A stretch of 58,285 nucleotides of DNA, taken from Wolbachia pipientis. GTDB taxonomy: Bacteria > Pseudomonadota > Alphaproteobacteria > Rickettsiales > Anaplasmataceae. The notes beneath the pieces were generated by a model. That model was not told where the DNA came from, made no database searches, and saw only the letters and a program-made list of their open reading frames with translations. Shown piece by piece: positions 19,271-27,211 of this stretch. The DNA lies in contig NZ_MJMG01000001.1 of assembly GCF_001752665.1 (NCBI RefSeq), positions 63,720 through 122,004 of the forward strand, written 5' to 3'. Both the position numbers and the translations under genes were made by a program. Position 1 is the stretch's first letter. Every line of letters starts with the position of its first letter.

Positions 19271-19380
19271 TCAATAGCTACTTAGTTTTACTTTACCACT
19301 AAAATTGGTTAATGCATTCCACTGTACTTCATTTAAAATTTTTGTACCAAGCTCTAGTGCTTTATTGCTTCTAAAGACTT
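19271..19380 (-). pseudogene. Orphan reading-frame tail next to the IS5 copy
   Basis: On the minus strand, running out of the IS5 left end, a clean frame reads VFRSNKALELGTKILNEVQW then NALTNFSGKVKLSSY and a stop at 19271. It has no start of its own and looks like the 3' end of a gene whose upstream part was lost or displaced. I do not recognise the protein. The rest of 19146-19270 shows nothing else I can assign. Confidence 0.3.
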
Positions 19381-20095
19381 AGAACCTGTTCATAATCTTT
19401 TGAGAAGTAAAACAGCAAAAGCCAAAACAACCATTTGCAGGCTAGTGTTGAGCTGTTTCTCGCAAGTTTTTCCACAATCTCAAGCAAAGGAGCGTTCCAC
19501 AACCCATCTTGTTGGCAGCACAAAAAAGAGTGCAGGCTCAACAGTTGCACCAATCATCTCTTTTATCTTAGTTGCAAAATTCTCTCCCTGAGTCAACTCT
19601 TGATCTCCAAAAGGTTTTCTCTTACATCATTTCTATAGCACCGCTCTCCGATCAGTCTGTTGTCACGTAAATTGCATGCCTTACGTATCTACTGCAATAT
19701 GGCGTTTACCTTTTCCATACCCTTTCTCTTTAGCAGTATCTCTGTGTTTGACACTTTGTGCATCAATTATGCAGAAGCTGGTTTTTTCTTTCCGACCATT
19801 GTTTCGTCGGACCTCGCCAACTATTTTTCTAGCGCTAGAATACTTTCTTTATTTGTGTCCTGTCCACTTCTTGAAGTAATCATAACAGCTTTGGAAATTC
19901 TTTCGGTAACATTCCCCATTGGCAACCACTTTTCAAAACATACAACACTCCACAAAATACATCCCACCTTCCTTGGTTTTGTCTTCTTTCGACAAGATTC
20001 AAGCTCTGGCAATATGATTGCGAGCTGCTCTTTACTTACATCGCTTGGACTTATATTCTTTTCTTACCTTTTCTTTTAGATCGCGTACAGGTTCT
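19381..20095 (-). mobile_element. Decayed IS5-family insertion sequence
   Basis: About 715 bp with matching ends, AGAACCTGT at 19381-19389 and ACAGGTTCT at 20087-20095. The minus strand encodes a broken IS5-group transposase readable in three frames: PSDVSKEQLAIILPELESC near 20030, FPKLL/LQEVDRT-like sequence, then KIVGEVRRNNGRKEKTSFCI and CIIDAQSVKHRDTAKEKGYG followed by KGKRHIAVDT (a DDE-domain block), RWVVERSFA near 19500 and the tail LNTSLQMVVLAFAVLLLKRL. Several frameshifts and stops make it inactive. Compared with the 17822 copy, a short deletion removes the stretch equivalent to CRRLW. No clear target-site duplication flanks it. The open frames on the plus strand here are antisense shadows. 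Confidence 0.85.
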
Positions 20096-20651
20096 AATAC
20101 ATTTTAGGTCTGCTTAAATATAAAGCTTTAGCATCATTTAATTTCTGCCGGTTTTTCAACCTATAAAGTACTAATAATCCTGCATGTCTTGCATCTAATG
20201 CAGATAGTGCTAAATAGTCTTCATTAATTACTTCGGGCTCTGATAATTGTAACAAGCTACTATCAAACAATTGTGTATAAATTTCTTTAGAACTTTTTAT
20301 TGTGCTTCTAATATTCTCTTTGCTACCTTTCTTTAGTGAAGATATAGCATATGCTTGAGCTTCTAGAGCACTAATACCATATAATGGTTTGTTTGTTGCA
20401 ATACTGATCCCTGTAGCAGCTGAGAGTCCAACTCTAATACCAGTAAAACTTCCAGGGCCAGTTACTACTACCAAATGATCTATTTTATCATAGTTGTAAC
20501 CATATTTATCAAATAGGGTATCCAGAACACTAAAAAATGATTCTGCATGATTATTAGCAACAATATTATGTTCTATAAAATAGTTACCATTATAATCAAT
20601 AATTGCTATTGAACTATAGCTGCCTATAGTATCAATTGCTAAGATGGACAT
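20094..20651 (-). CDS. tsaB: tRNA threonylcarbamoyladenosine biosynthesis protein TsaB
   Basis: ASKHA-fold partner of TsaD in t6A37 tRNA modification. MSILAIDTIGSYSSIAIID at the N-terminus is the first ATPase-like strand pair; VVTGPGSFTGIRVGLSAATGI (64-84) is the TsaB signature. The protein has 185 residues and ends LYLSRPKMY, close to the usual end of alphaproteobacterial TsaB. Its stop codon lies at the IS5 right end (20094-20096), so the insertion probably trimmed or replaced the last residues or the 3' flank. The start overlaps the 3' end of the symporter gene by 13 bases. Confidence 0.92.
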   Translation of the reverse strand: MSILAIDTIGSYSSIAIIDYNGNYFIEHNIVANNHAESFFSVLDTLFDKYGYNYDKIDHLVVVTGPGSFTGIRVGLSAATGISIATNKPLYGISALEAQAYAISSLKKGSKENIRSTIKSSKEIYTQLFDSSLLQLSEPEVINEDYLALSALDARHAGLLVLYRLKNRQKLNDAKALYLSRPKMY

Positions 20652-21760
20652 AGTCTTTTATAGAGTTTTGTAAATACCATAGCAAAAGCACCATTACCCA
20701 TTACATTTGCAGAGGTAATAATTGGATCAAAAATCATGTATAATGCAACAATCAATGAGAGCATTTCCGGAGAAAATTGCAGATATTGCTTAAGTATAGG
20801 AAGCATTACTATAATACCTCCTCCAGGAACAGCTGCTATAGCAAACATATATAACAGAAAATAGGAAATAAATGCTATATGATCTGCTGCGTAACTTGAG
20901 GTCATCATAGTAGCAAGAATTATGATAAAAAAGCAGTCTCCTACTAAATGAAAGTTGACTGTTATTGGAATAACAGATGAGACTATGTCATCTTGTTTAA
21001 CATTTTTTTTGCTTGCTTTTAAAGTAAATGGCATGGTTACACTACTAGACATCGTACTTATTGCAGTAATAAAGGCAGGTGCCATATTGCCCATGCTTAC
21101 TATCCAGCCTTTAATTCGGAACGAACTTGCTAATCCGTATAAGAGAAAAATATAACAATACATTGCAGATATTATAATAATAAAAACTATTGAATAATCT
21201 TTAAACAATGTAGTTAAGACTTGATCGTGCTGCATTTTTAATGTAAATCCAAGCACAAATATTGGAATTATTGGTGTTAAAAATGCTTTAAGAATAAAGA
21301 GTGTTAAGTCTAGCATTTTATATGAAAGCTCTTTGCTTTTTTTAGGAAAAAATGTAGAGATTATCATGCTAGTAAATAGCCCACAAATTAAAGCCTGAAG
21401 ACTAGAAATTGGTGGTTTTAATTTAAGTGGCCATAATGGAATGATAGTTTCTATATGCTGTGCAACATTGTATTCTAAATACATATTGTGTGCTACAAAA
21501 TGTCCAATACAGTATGCTGTTATACTCGAAATTAAGTTTGATAAGAAGATTGCCATTATAATGAATATTATAAATTTTATAGCTAACTTTTTAAGATTAT
21601 TAATACTACTAAAAATTAGTACAAAAACAATAAGCGGCATTACATAGAGTAAGATTTCCTTTATGATGAAACTAACTGAATAGAGCAAGGTCGTTATATT
21701 AACCGGTACTAAATGTCCTAAAAATATAACGGAGGTAATTATTGTTAATAAAACTATCAT
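20639..21760 (-). CDS. Dicarboxylate/amino acid:cation symporter (DAACS family)
   Basis: Secondary transporter of the GltP/DctA superfamily, bringing in dicarboxylates or acidic amino acids with Na+ or H+. The 373 residues are strongly hydrophobic with about eight to ten membrane segments. Family marks include IKEILLYVMPLIVFVLIFSSI, the serine-rich re-entrant loop TAISTMSSSVTMPFTLKASK, AAVPGGGIIVMLPIL and FDPIITSANVMGNGAFAMVF, corresponding to the substrate-binding NMDGT-like segment but changed to NVMGN. It is shorter than typical members (420-430), mainly at the termini. Glutamate, aspartate or malate cannot be told apart by reading. It overlaps tsaB downstream. Confidence 0.87.
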   Translation of the reverse strand: MIVLLTIITSVIFLGHLVPVNITTLLYSVSFIIKEILLYVMPLIVFVLIFSSINNLKKLAIKFIIFIIMAIFLSNLISSITAYCIGHFVAHNMYLEYNVAQHIETIIPLWPLKLKPPISSLQALICGLFTSMIISTFFPKKSKELSYKMLDLTLFILKAFLTPIIPIFVLGFTLKMQHDQVLTTLFKDYSIVFIIIISAMYCYIFLLYGLASSFRIKGWIVSMGNMAPAFITAISTMSSSVTMPFTLKASKKNVKQDDIVSSVIPITVNFHLVGDCFFIIILATMMTSSYAADHIAFISYFLLYMFAIAAVPGGGIIVMLPILKQYLQFSPEMLSLIVALYMIFDPIITSANVMGNGAFAMVFTKLYKRLCPS

Positions 21761-21858
21761 TGCAGTCTAGTACAGTAAATCATCTGTTTAGTAAAGTAAA
21801 ATTGCTGGCCATAGGCAGTCTTTAACTATATAATTAAATATTATAAATCAAATGAAAT

Positions 21859-22971
21859 ATGTATAAAATACTAGTTTTGCTGCTTGTAATATTGCCTTTT
21901 AACTTATCCTCAACTGCAATTGAGATTATTGCAGATGTAAACGGTAACCCAATTTCAAATTTAGACATTGATAAGCGCATCAAGTTGATTTCTTCATTAT
22001 TTGGTAATTATCAAAAAGAGCAAATTCTAGAAGACTTAATCAATGAAATTATTATTGCAGATGAAACTGAAAAATTAAAGATACAGATTAAAGATGAAGA
22101 GTTAAATAACACTGTCAGGCTATTTTTTGTCTACAGCTTCGGGCTCAAGAATGAGGAAGTAGATAAGTATATAAATGAGCATAACATAGATTTTAATGCC
22201 CTAGCTAAGAAAATAAAATATGATTTGTTATTGCACAAAATGAACGCAATGATGCATCCTACTAGTAAAGTGAGTGACGAAGAATTGGAGAATGTTAGAA
22301 AACAAATGGAGCAACCAGATTATTTGATTTCTTTACAAGAAATAGTTATGCCGGAAGAAAAGAAAAATATTATGTATAATTTAGTAAAAAAATGGCGTGA
22401 TGATAGCAATTTTATACCAGATCCTCCAGTAAAAATACACAAAACTATATTAAATTTGAATAAATTAATAGATAAAATGAGAAATATTTTGGTAAAATTA
22501 GAAATAGGAGATATTACTGATCCAATTTGTATAAATAAGGACCATTGTTCTATAATAAAAATAGTTGACAAAGTAAGAGTTGATTATGGATTGTTAAATA
22601 GTACATTAAGTTTAAAGCAAGTTACAGTACAAGATTCAGCAATAAATTTAAACAAAATTACTTGCGCAAACTTTGATGACATAGCAAAGCCAGAAGAAAT
22701 AAAAGAATTTAAAATTAAGATGAAAGATTTAAATGCCGATTTACAAGTCGTATTCAGTAAAGGCAATATAAATGAAATAGCACGAATCCAAAATGGCAAT
22801 ATAGTAAAATTAATCATGTTATGTCATATTGAAAGCAATCCAACTAATATAGAAACATTAAAATCACTTATATATGGCCAAAATCTTATAGCACAGAGTA
22901 GTATATTGCTTGATAATATGCGTAAACATGCTGTAATTAACTACCGTAATAAGAAAAGCGTTAGAGTGTAA
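21859..22971 (+). CDS. SurA-like periplasmic chaperone/peptidyl-prolyl isomerase
   Basis: Exported protein of 370 residues with a signal peptide (about 1-18, YKILVLLLVILPFNLSSTA). Residues 20-140 match the SurA N-terminal domain: IIADVNGNPISNLDIDKRIKL, ILEDLINEIIIADETEKL and a helical arm NEEVDKYINEHNIDFNALAK. The following segment (about 150-340) is where parvulin domains occur but is poorly conserved (DYLISLQEIVMPEEKK). Family knowledge suggests a role in outer-membrane protein folding in the periplasm. It is divergent from the symporter gene across about 98 bases. Confidence 0.75.
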   Translation: MYKILVLLLVILPFNLSSTAIEIIADVNGNPISNLDIDKRIKLISSLFGNYQKEQILEDLINEIIIADETEKLKIQIKDEELNNTVRLFFVYSFGLKNEEVDKYINEHNIDFNALAKKIKYDLLLHKMNAMMHPTSKVSDEELENVRKQMEQPDYLISLQEIVMPEEKKNIMYNLVKKWRDDSNFIPDPPVKIHKTILNLNKLIDKMRNILVKLEIGDITDPICINKDHCSIIKIVDKVRVDYGLLNSTLSLKQVTVQDSAINLNKITCANFDDIAKPEEIKEFKIKMKDLNADLQVVFSKGNINEIARIQNGNIVKLIMLCHIESNPTNIETLKSLIYGQNLIAQSSILLDNMRKHAVINYRNKKSVRV

Positions 22972-23041
22972 AAATTTGAGGATTCAAGATATCAGAATAG
23001 CTTAAAAAATAATAAAATGTAAAAAGAAGGAAGTTCTAATT

Positions 23042-23252
23042 AGTTCTTCATTGTTTCATAAGTCAGAGAAGATTGTCAAGTTTGCCAAGCAAGAACTCTG
23101 GTGCAGAGCCTCCCTCTATTCTCCTGACTTAATGAAATTGAGCACTACTGGTTTTGCTATCAAAAACAGAGCAAGGAAAAACATATCCCTGTGCAAATCT
23201 ATTGATTCTACTTTTTTATTATCTATTCGAACTATTACGAAATATGCTATAA
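23042..23252 (+). mobile_element. IS630-family transposase 3' remnant
   Basis: The plus strand reads FHKSEKIVKFAKQELWCRA, then YSPDL, then, after frame changes, NEIEHYW and FAIKNRARKNI, which is the end of the DDE domain of IS630 transposases (SPDLN-IEH-W). Two compensating frameshifts lie between about 23129 and 23153. The last 32 bases (23221-23252) match 18161-18192 of the internally deleted IS630 element at 30 of 32 positions. The rest of the 22972-23410 interval shows no gene I can support. Confidence 0.75.
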
Positions 23253-23410
23253 TGTTACATAAAACTGAATTATATAGTTTAGTAATTATTTGTCTAGTAA
23301 GAAGTCACAAATTTTCTTGTCTGTGGCACTTTCAATGGTATGTAGTAAGGCAAGTGGTCCCTCACCATTAGTTATGATGGTTGTATTACCACCCCGTTCT
23401 TATGGAAATA

Positions 23411-24325
23411 TTATTTAGGACTATATATGTCGCCACCTATCGCGTTTGCTATTCCTTCATATACAGGACTAATTACCATGTCATCCAACAAAGAAGCTAC
23501 AACTGGCGTTACTGCCCCTATTGCTGTAAGTGCTAAAGCTGTCTGCAACAATGGCCATAACGTCGTTACACCATGCAGCACAAAAACACTACTAGGCAGT
23601 ATATAACAACTTGCAACGGCAATCACACAAGCTGCTGCTGCTGCATTAATCAATATAGGGCATTTTGGACATTCTTCAAGAATGTTGGTTCTATTATCAT
23701 ACATTCTCTTTACAGAGAAAATACCAGAAACAGCTAAAGCACCAATAAAAGCGCCACCCATTGTTAAAGATGTAAATTTGCAAACTAATAAACCTATTAC
23801 ACAACAAGATACTGCACCTATCAATACATTAAGTCCCAGTTCCGAAGACTTACCACTGTTAAGATAATGACGGCTGATGAATGCAATACACAGACCTGTA
23901 GATAATGGTACTACAGATCCTATAATGAATCCTTTAGCTAAAACACACAACAAAGAGCTTATAGCCATACCAATAATTGTTGCAACTAATATATTTAGAA
24001 TCATTATACCGATAAACTTATCCCACTCTTCTCTATTAAGGCCTTTTATCTTTGCTATACTATCTCCCATCTTTGCTACACTAAATAATAAGTACAAACC
24101 AAATGCTATAGTTACTAAAGCAGCGATAATTAAGTTAACCGCAATTAAGTTAACCGTTACAGGTGATAAAGGTAAAGCCGCAAAATAGCTTAGTTTTAAC
24201 TTTAAAGATAAAGCCATAAAATAGCTTGATTTTAACTTTAAAATGTAACTTGCAGCACACCCTACAAGTGTACCATACGGCATAAACTCCATAAAATGTT
24301 TTATATTTGTAAAAGACTGTGTCAT
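23411..24325 (-). CDS. Polytopic membrane protein of unknown function, paralogue 2
   Basis: Second member of the pair with 18345-19145; family not recognised. The start is the ATG at 24325, with a strong AGGAGG at 24331-24336. The 304-residue product has about eight membrane segments. Relative to paralogue 1 it has extra N-terminal residues made by tandem duplication: LKLKSSYFMALS / LKLKLSYFAALP (36-bp DNA repeat at 24175-24246) and AVNLI / AVNLI (15-bp repeat at 24128-24157). A soluble loop, KMGDSIAKIKGLNREEWDKF, occupies the place of ERKGFEHKDYFKL in paralogue 1. The C-terminal half shares LLQTALALTAIGAVTP. It ends in a short tail (GGDIYSPK). It points toward paralogue 1, with IS remnants, tsaB, the symporter and the SurA-like gene between. 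Confidence 0.75.
   Translation of the reverse strand: MTQSFTNIKHFMEFMPYGTLVGCAASYILKLKSSYFMALSLKLKLSYFAALPLSPVTVNLIAVNLIIAALVTIAFGLYLLFSVAKMGDSIAKIKGLNREEWDKFIGIMILNILVATIIGMAISSLLCVLAKGFIIGSVVPLSTGLCIAFISRHYLNSGKSSELGLNVLIGAVSCCVIGLLVCKFTSLTMGGAFIGALAVSGIFSVKRMYDNRTNILEECPKCPILINAAAAACVIAVASCYILPSSVFVLHGVTTLWPLLQTALALTAIGAVTPVVASLLDDMVISPVYEGIANAIGGDIYSPK
24128..24246. repeat. Two tandem duplications inside paralogue 2
   Basis: A 15-bp unit is repeated twice at 24128-24142 and 24143-24157, differing in the last base. A 36-bp unit is repeated at 24175-24210 and 24211-24246 with few differences. Both periods are multiples of three and keep the frame, extending the coded membrane protein by 5 and 12 residues. 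Confidence 0.8.
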
Positions 24326-24358
24326 GTAAACCTCCTATTATAATAAATTAATACTGAC

Positions 24359-24387
24359 ATTATGTGTAAAGAAAATATACGTGTCAA
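24359..24387 (-). promoter_or_regulatory. Sigma-70 type promoter of paralogue 2
   Basis: Read on the minus strand: TTGACA (24387-24382), 17-base spacer, CATAAT (24364-24359), then a short leader to AGGAGG and the ATG at 24325. The first 16 bases, TTGACACGTATATTTT, are identical to those upstream of the 18345 gene. The -35 box overlaps the stop codon of rodA. Confidence 0.75.
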
Positions 24388-25460
24388 TTTTTATTATTAT
24401 CATTTAGCATTGCTTTAAATAATAATCCTACACATATTAAACTTGTCGATGTTATACTTCCTCCATATGATAAAAATGGCAAAGGGTCACCTATAATCGG
24501 TAATAGACCGATAACCATGCCTATATTTATGAAAAAATGAATACCAAAAAAGGCAAAAACTCCTATTGATACTAACTTAAAAAAATAATTTTTTAATTTT
24601 AACGCGACATAAAGTATTATTGCTAAGAATGAAGTATAGAGCAAAATTAAAGTTATGCTTACTAAGAACCCCCATTCTTCACTTAATACAGCAAAAGCAA
24701 AATCTGTATATTTTTCAGGTAAAAATCCTAGTTGGGTTTGGCTACCGCTGACAAATCCTTTGCCAAAGAAACCACCTGATCCAATAGCTATCTTTGCTTG
24801 TTGCGTATTATAACCTATACCAGTTGGATCTGCTGAAGGATTTAAAAATGACAAAATCCTGCGTTTATGATAACTCTTTAAAAAAGGCCAAATAGTGGGT
24901 ACTAGTACAACACTTAACATTCCACAAATAAATAGATGAGATTTTTTTGCTGTTGCAGTAAATACTATCGATCCTCCTATGTATAACATTATTACAGCAG
25001 TACCTAAATTAGGTTGTTTTAGCACCAAAATTACAGGTAAAGCAATTATAACAAATGGCTTGAATAAATTTTTGAATTCTGTTGTTCTGTATAGATTTTG
25101 CCTAGAAAAATGATAAGCAAGTGCAAGTATTATTCCTATTTTTGCATATTCTGAGGGCTGTAAACTGATTTTCCCTATTCTTATCCAACGTGTTGTACCA
25201 GCTATAGGTACACTGAAATAATTTGATATTAGCAGCAAAACAATTGCTGCCATGTAAATGAAATAAGCACAAGGTTCTATATCTGTCAATAATATTGCAA
25301 TAATTACTGGAAAAAATGTACAAAATACGATCATTTGATGAGTTGCAAGTGGTGACCACTTTCCTCCAGCAGAAGAGTACTGTATAGCTATGCCCATAAC
25401 AGAAAGAATAATCACATTAATGGATAACAACCAATAGATTTGCCTTACATTCATGATCAT
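24384..25460 (-). CDS. rodA: Rod shape-determining protein RodA (SEDS glycosyltransferase)
   Basis: SEDS-family peptidoglycan polymerase of the elongation machinery, also called MrdB. Ten hydrophobic segments; PIAGTTRWIRIGKISLQPSEYAKIG is the SEDS signature carrying the conserved Trp-Ile and Gln-Pro-Ser-Glu, LKQPNLGTAVIMLYIG follows, then GSGGFFGKG and LPEKYTDFAFAVLSEEWGF. The C-terminal GDPLPFLSYGGSI closes the family pattern. The length is 358 residues; two starts 6 bases apart (25460 and 25454) are both plausible. Together with murA it implies some capacity for cell-wall polymerisation. Confidence 0.94.
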   Translation of the reverse strand: MIMNVRQIYWLLSINVIILSVMGIAIQYSSAGGKWSPLATHQMIVFCTFFPVIIAILLTDIEPCAYFIYMAAIVLLLISNYFSVPIAGTTRWIRIGKISLQPSEYAKIGIILALAYHFSRQNLYRTTEFKNLFKPFVIIALPVILVLKQPNLGTAVIMLYIGGSIVFTATAKKSHLFICGMLSVVLVPTIWPFLKSYHKRRILSFLNPSADPTGIGYNTQQAKIAIGSGGFFGKGFVSGSQTQLGFLPEKYTDFAFAVLSEEWGFLVSITLILLYTSFLAIILYVALKLKNYFFKLVSIGVFAFFGIHFFINIGMVIGLLPIIGDPLPFLSYGGSITSTSLICVGLLFKAMLNDNNKN

Positions 25461-25515
25461 ATAAAGTTACAATATAATTACAAAAGTTATAATATAAATT
25501 ACAATAAAGCATTAT

Positions 25516-27177
25516 ATGTCAAAAATTGAGAAATTCCGGTCTTTTATGCATGTAATAAATGTTGATGCATTCATGTTGTATAGCAAAGATGAATTCTTAC
25601 GTGAATATTCGGAAGGCTTAAAGAATATATGTAGTTTTACAGGCACAAATGGACTGTTAATTATTACAAAAAATGGTAAATGTCCATTTTTCACTGATGG
25701 ACGTTATATTACGCAAGCTCATAATCAACTTGATCATAATACTTTTAAAATCTATACTATAGAAGCATATGACTGGATTAAAGAGAACCTTTCATCAACT
25801 ACAAAACTAGGTTATTATTCAAATTATTTTACCATAAGTAACATTAGGAAATATAATGGTATATGTGAGTTAGTACCATGTTTAGATGAATCATATAAAC
25901 AAGACAACAACCAGCAAATAGTCCTACACCCACTTAAGTATTCAGGTGAAAGCAGTCAACATAAATGTGCTAGAATAGCTGAGACTATAAACAAGGAAGA
26001 AGCAATATTTTTGACTAATGTGGATTCAATTTCTTGGTTATTAAATATAAGGAGTGAGAAGACACTATATACTCCACATGTGTTATGTCGTGCTATATTA
26101 TATCAGGATGGTCAAGTCGATTTATTCATTTATGGAAAAGAACAAGATTCAAAGTTAGGAGATCATGTTAATGTTTTAAGTATTGATAAATTAGAAAGCG
26201 TGTTACATGGACTAAATGCAGTCATTGTAGATCCAGAAACAACTCCAGTAAATATAATAAACTTGGTTCAGAATAAGCGGATAATTGAAAGAGTTGATCC
26301 ATGTTTACTCAATAAAGCAATAAAAAATGAGGCTGAAATAGCAGGGATGGTTGATGCACATGTACAGGATGCGGTTGCAGTCACAAATTTTCTATATTGG
26401 CTTGATAATAATGTAGATAATAAAATATCAGAACTTGATGCAGAAATAGAGCTTTTAAAACAGAGGAAGAGACAAAATTTATTTAAACAACCAAGTTTTC
26501 CAACAATTTCAGCCTTTAACGAAAATGCTGCAATCATTCATTATAGAGCAAGTAATAATACAAATAAAACAATAGAGAAAAACGGTCTGTACTTAATTGA
26601 TTCTGGAGGTCAATATCTTAATGGTACAACTGATATCACAAGAACAGTTGCTATTGGCATTCCTAATAAAGAACAGATCACTTACTATACAATGGTATTA
26701 AAAGCTCACATTGCTTTAGCAAACGCAATTTTTCCTTCTGGTACTACTGGTGGAGAACTGGATATATTTGCACGTCAGCACCTATGGAAATTTGGTATGA
26801 ACTACATGCACGGTACTGGACATGGTGTGGGTAGTTATTTATCTGTGCATGAAGGTCCACAAGCAATATCACAAGGAAACAAAATAAAATTAGTACCAGG
26901 TATGGTAGTTTCTAATGAGCCTGGTTATTACATTCCCCATAACTATGGAATTAGAATAGAAAATCTCATGTATGTCGATAAGAAAGCAAATAACTTTTTA
27001 TGCTTTAAACAATTGACTTGTGTACCATATGATAAACGCTTAATAGATATGTCAATGCTGACTAAGGATGAAATAAATTGGTTAAACGACTATAATAAAT
27101 TTGTTTATGAGAATTTAAAAAATCATATGGAAAATAAAGAATGGTTATATGAGTTATGTACACTGGACAGTATTTAA
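25516..27177 (+). CDS. pepP: Xaa-Pro aminopeptidase (M24B family)
   Basis: Manganese-dependent aminopeptidase P that removes N-terminal residues ahead of proline. Long form of 553 residues with two N-terminal creatinase-like domains and a pita-bread catalytic domain. Metal ligands can be read directly: Asp362 (LIDSGG), Asp373 (GTTDITRT), His436 (GTGHGVGSYL), Glu468 (SNEPGYY) and Glu482 (RIENLM). The C-terminal extension with LTCVPYDKRLID and LTKDEINWLNDY matches the long alphaproteobacterial/eukaryote-like subfamily. It is followed closely by fumC on the same strand. Confidence 0.95.
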   Translation: MSKIEKFRSFMHVINVDAFMLYSKDEFLREYSEGLKNICSFTGTNGLLIITKNGKCPFFTDGRYITQAHNQLDHNTFKIYTIEAYDWIKENLSSTTKLGYYSNYFTISNIRKYNGICELVPCLDESYKQDNNQQIVLHPLKYSGESSQHKCARIAETINKEEAIFLTNVDSISWLLNIRSEKTLYTPHVLCRAILYQDGQVDLFIYGKEQDSKLGDHVNVLSIDKLESVLHGLNAVIVDPETTPVNIINLVQNKRIIERVDPCLLNKAIKNEAEIAGMVDAHVQDAVAVTNFLYWLDNNVDNKISELDAEIELLKQRKRQNLFKQPSFPTISAFNENAAIIHYRASNNTNKTIEKNGLYLIDSGGQYLNGTTDITRTVAIGIPNKEQITYYTMVLKAHIALANAIFPSGTTGGELDIFARQHLWKFGMNYMHGTGHGVGSYLSVHEGPQAISQGNKIKLVPGMVVSNEPGYYIPHNYGIRIENLMYVDKKANNFLCFKQLTCVPYDKRLIDMSMLTKDEINWLNDYNKFVYENLKNHMENKEWLYELCTLDSI

Positions 27178-27211
27178 TCTGACGATACAATAAAAGAGGA
27201 AGAAGGAAAGA

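Noticed and set aside
19660-20079. Plus-strand open frame of 139 codons in the IS5 region
   Set aside because: It is antisense to recognisable transposase sequence on the minus strand and has no family features.
23051-23371. Open frame of 106 codons on the plus strand
   Set aside because: Its readable part is the frameshifted end of an IS630 transposase; the rest is chance extension.
24128-24246. Possible CRISPR-like repeats
   Set aside because: Only two adjacent copies without spacers, in frame inside a gene; no CRISPR array was seen anywhere in the window.
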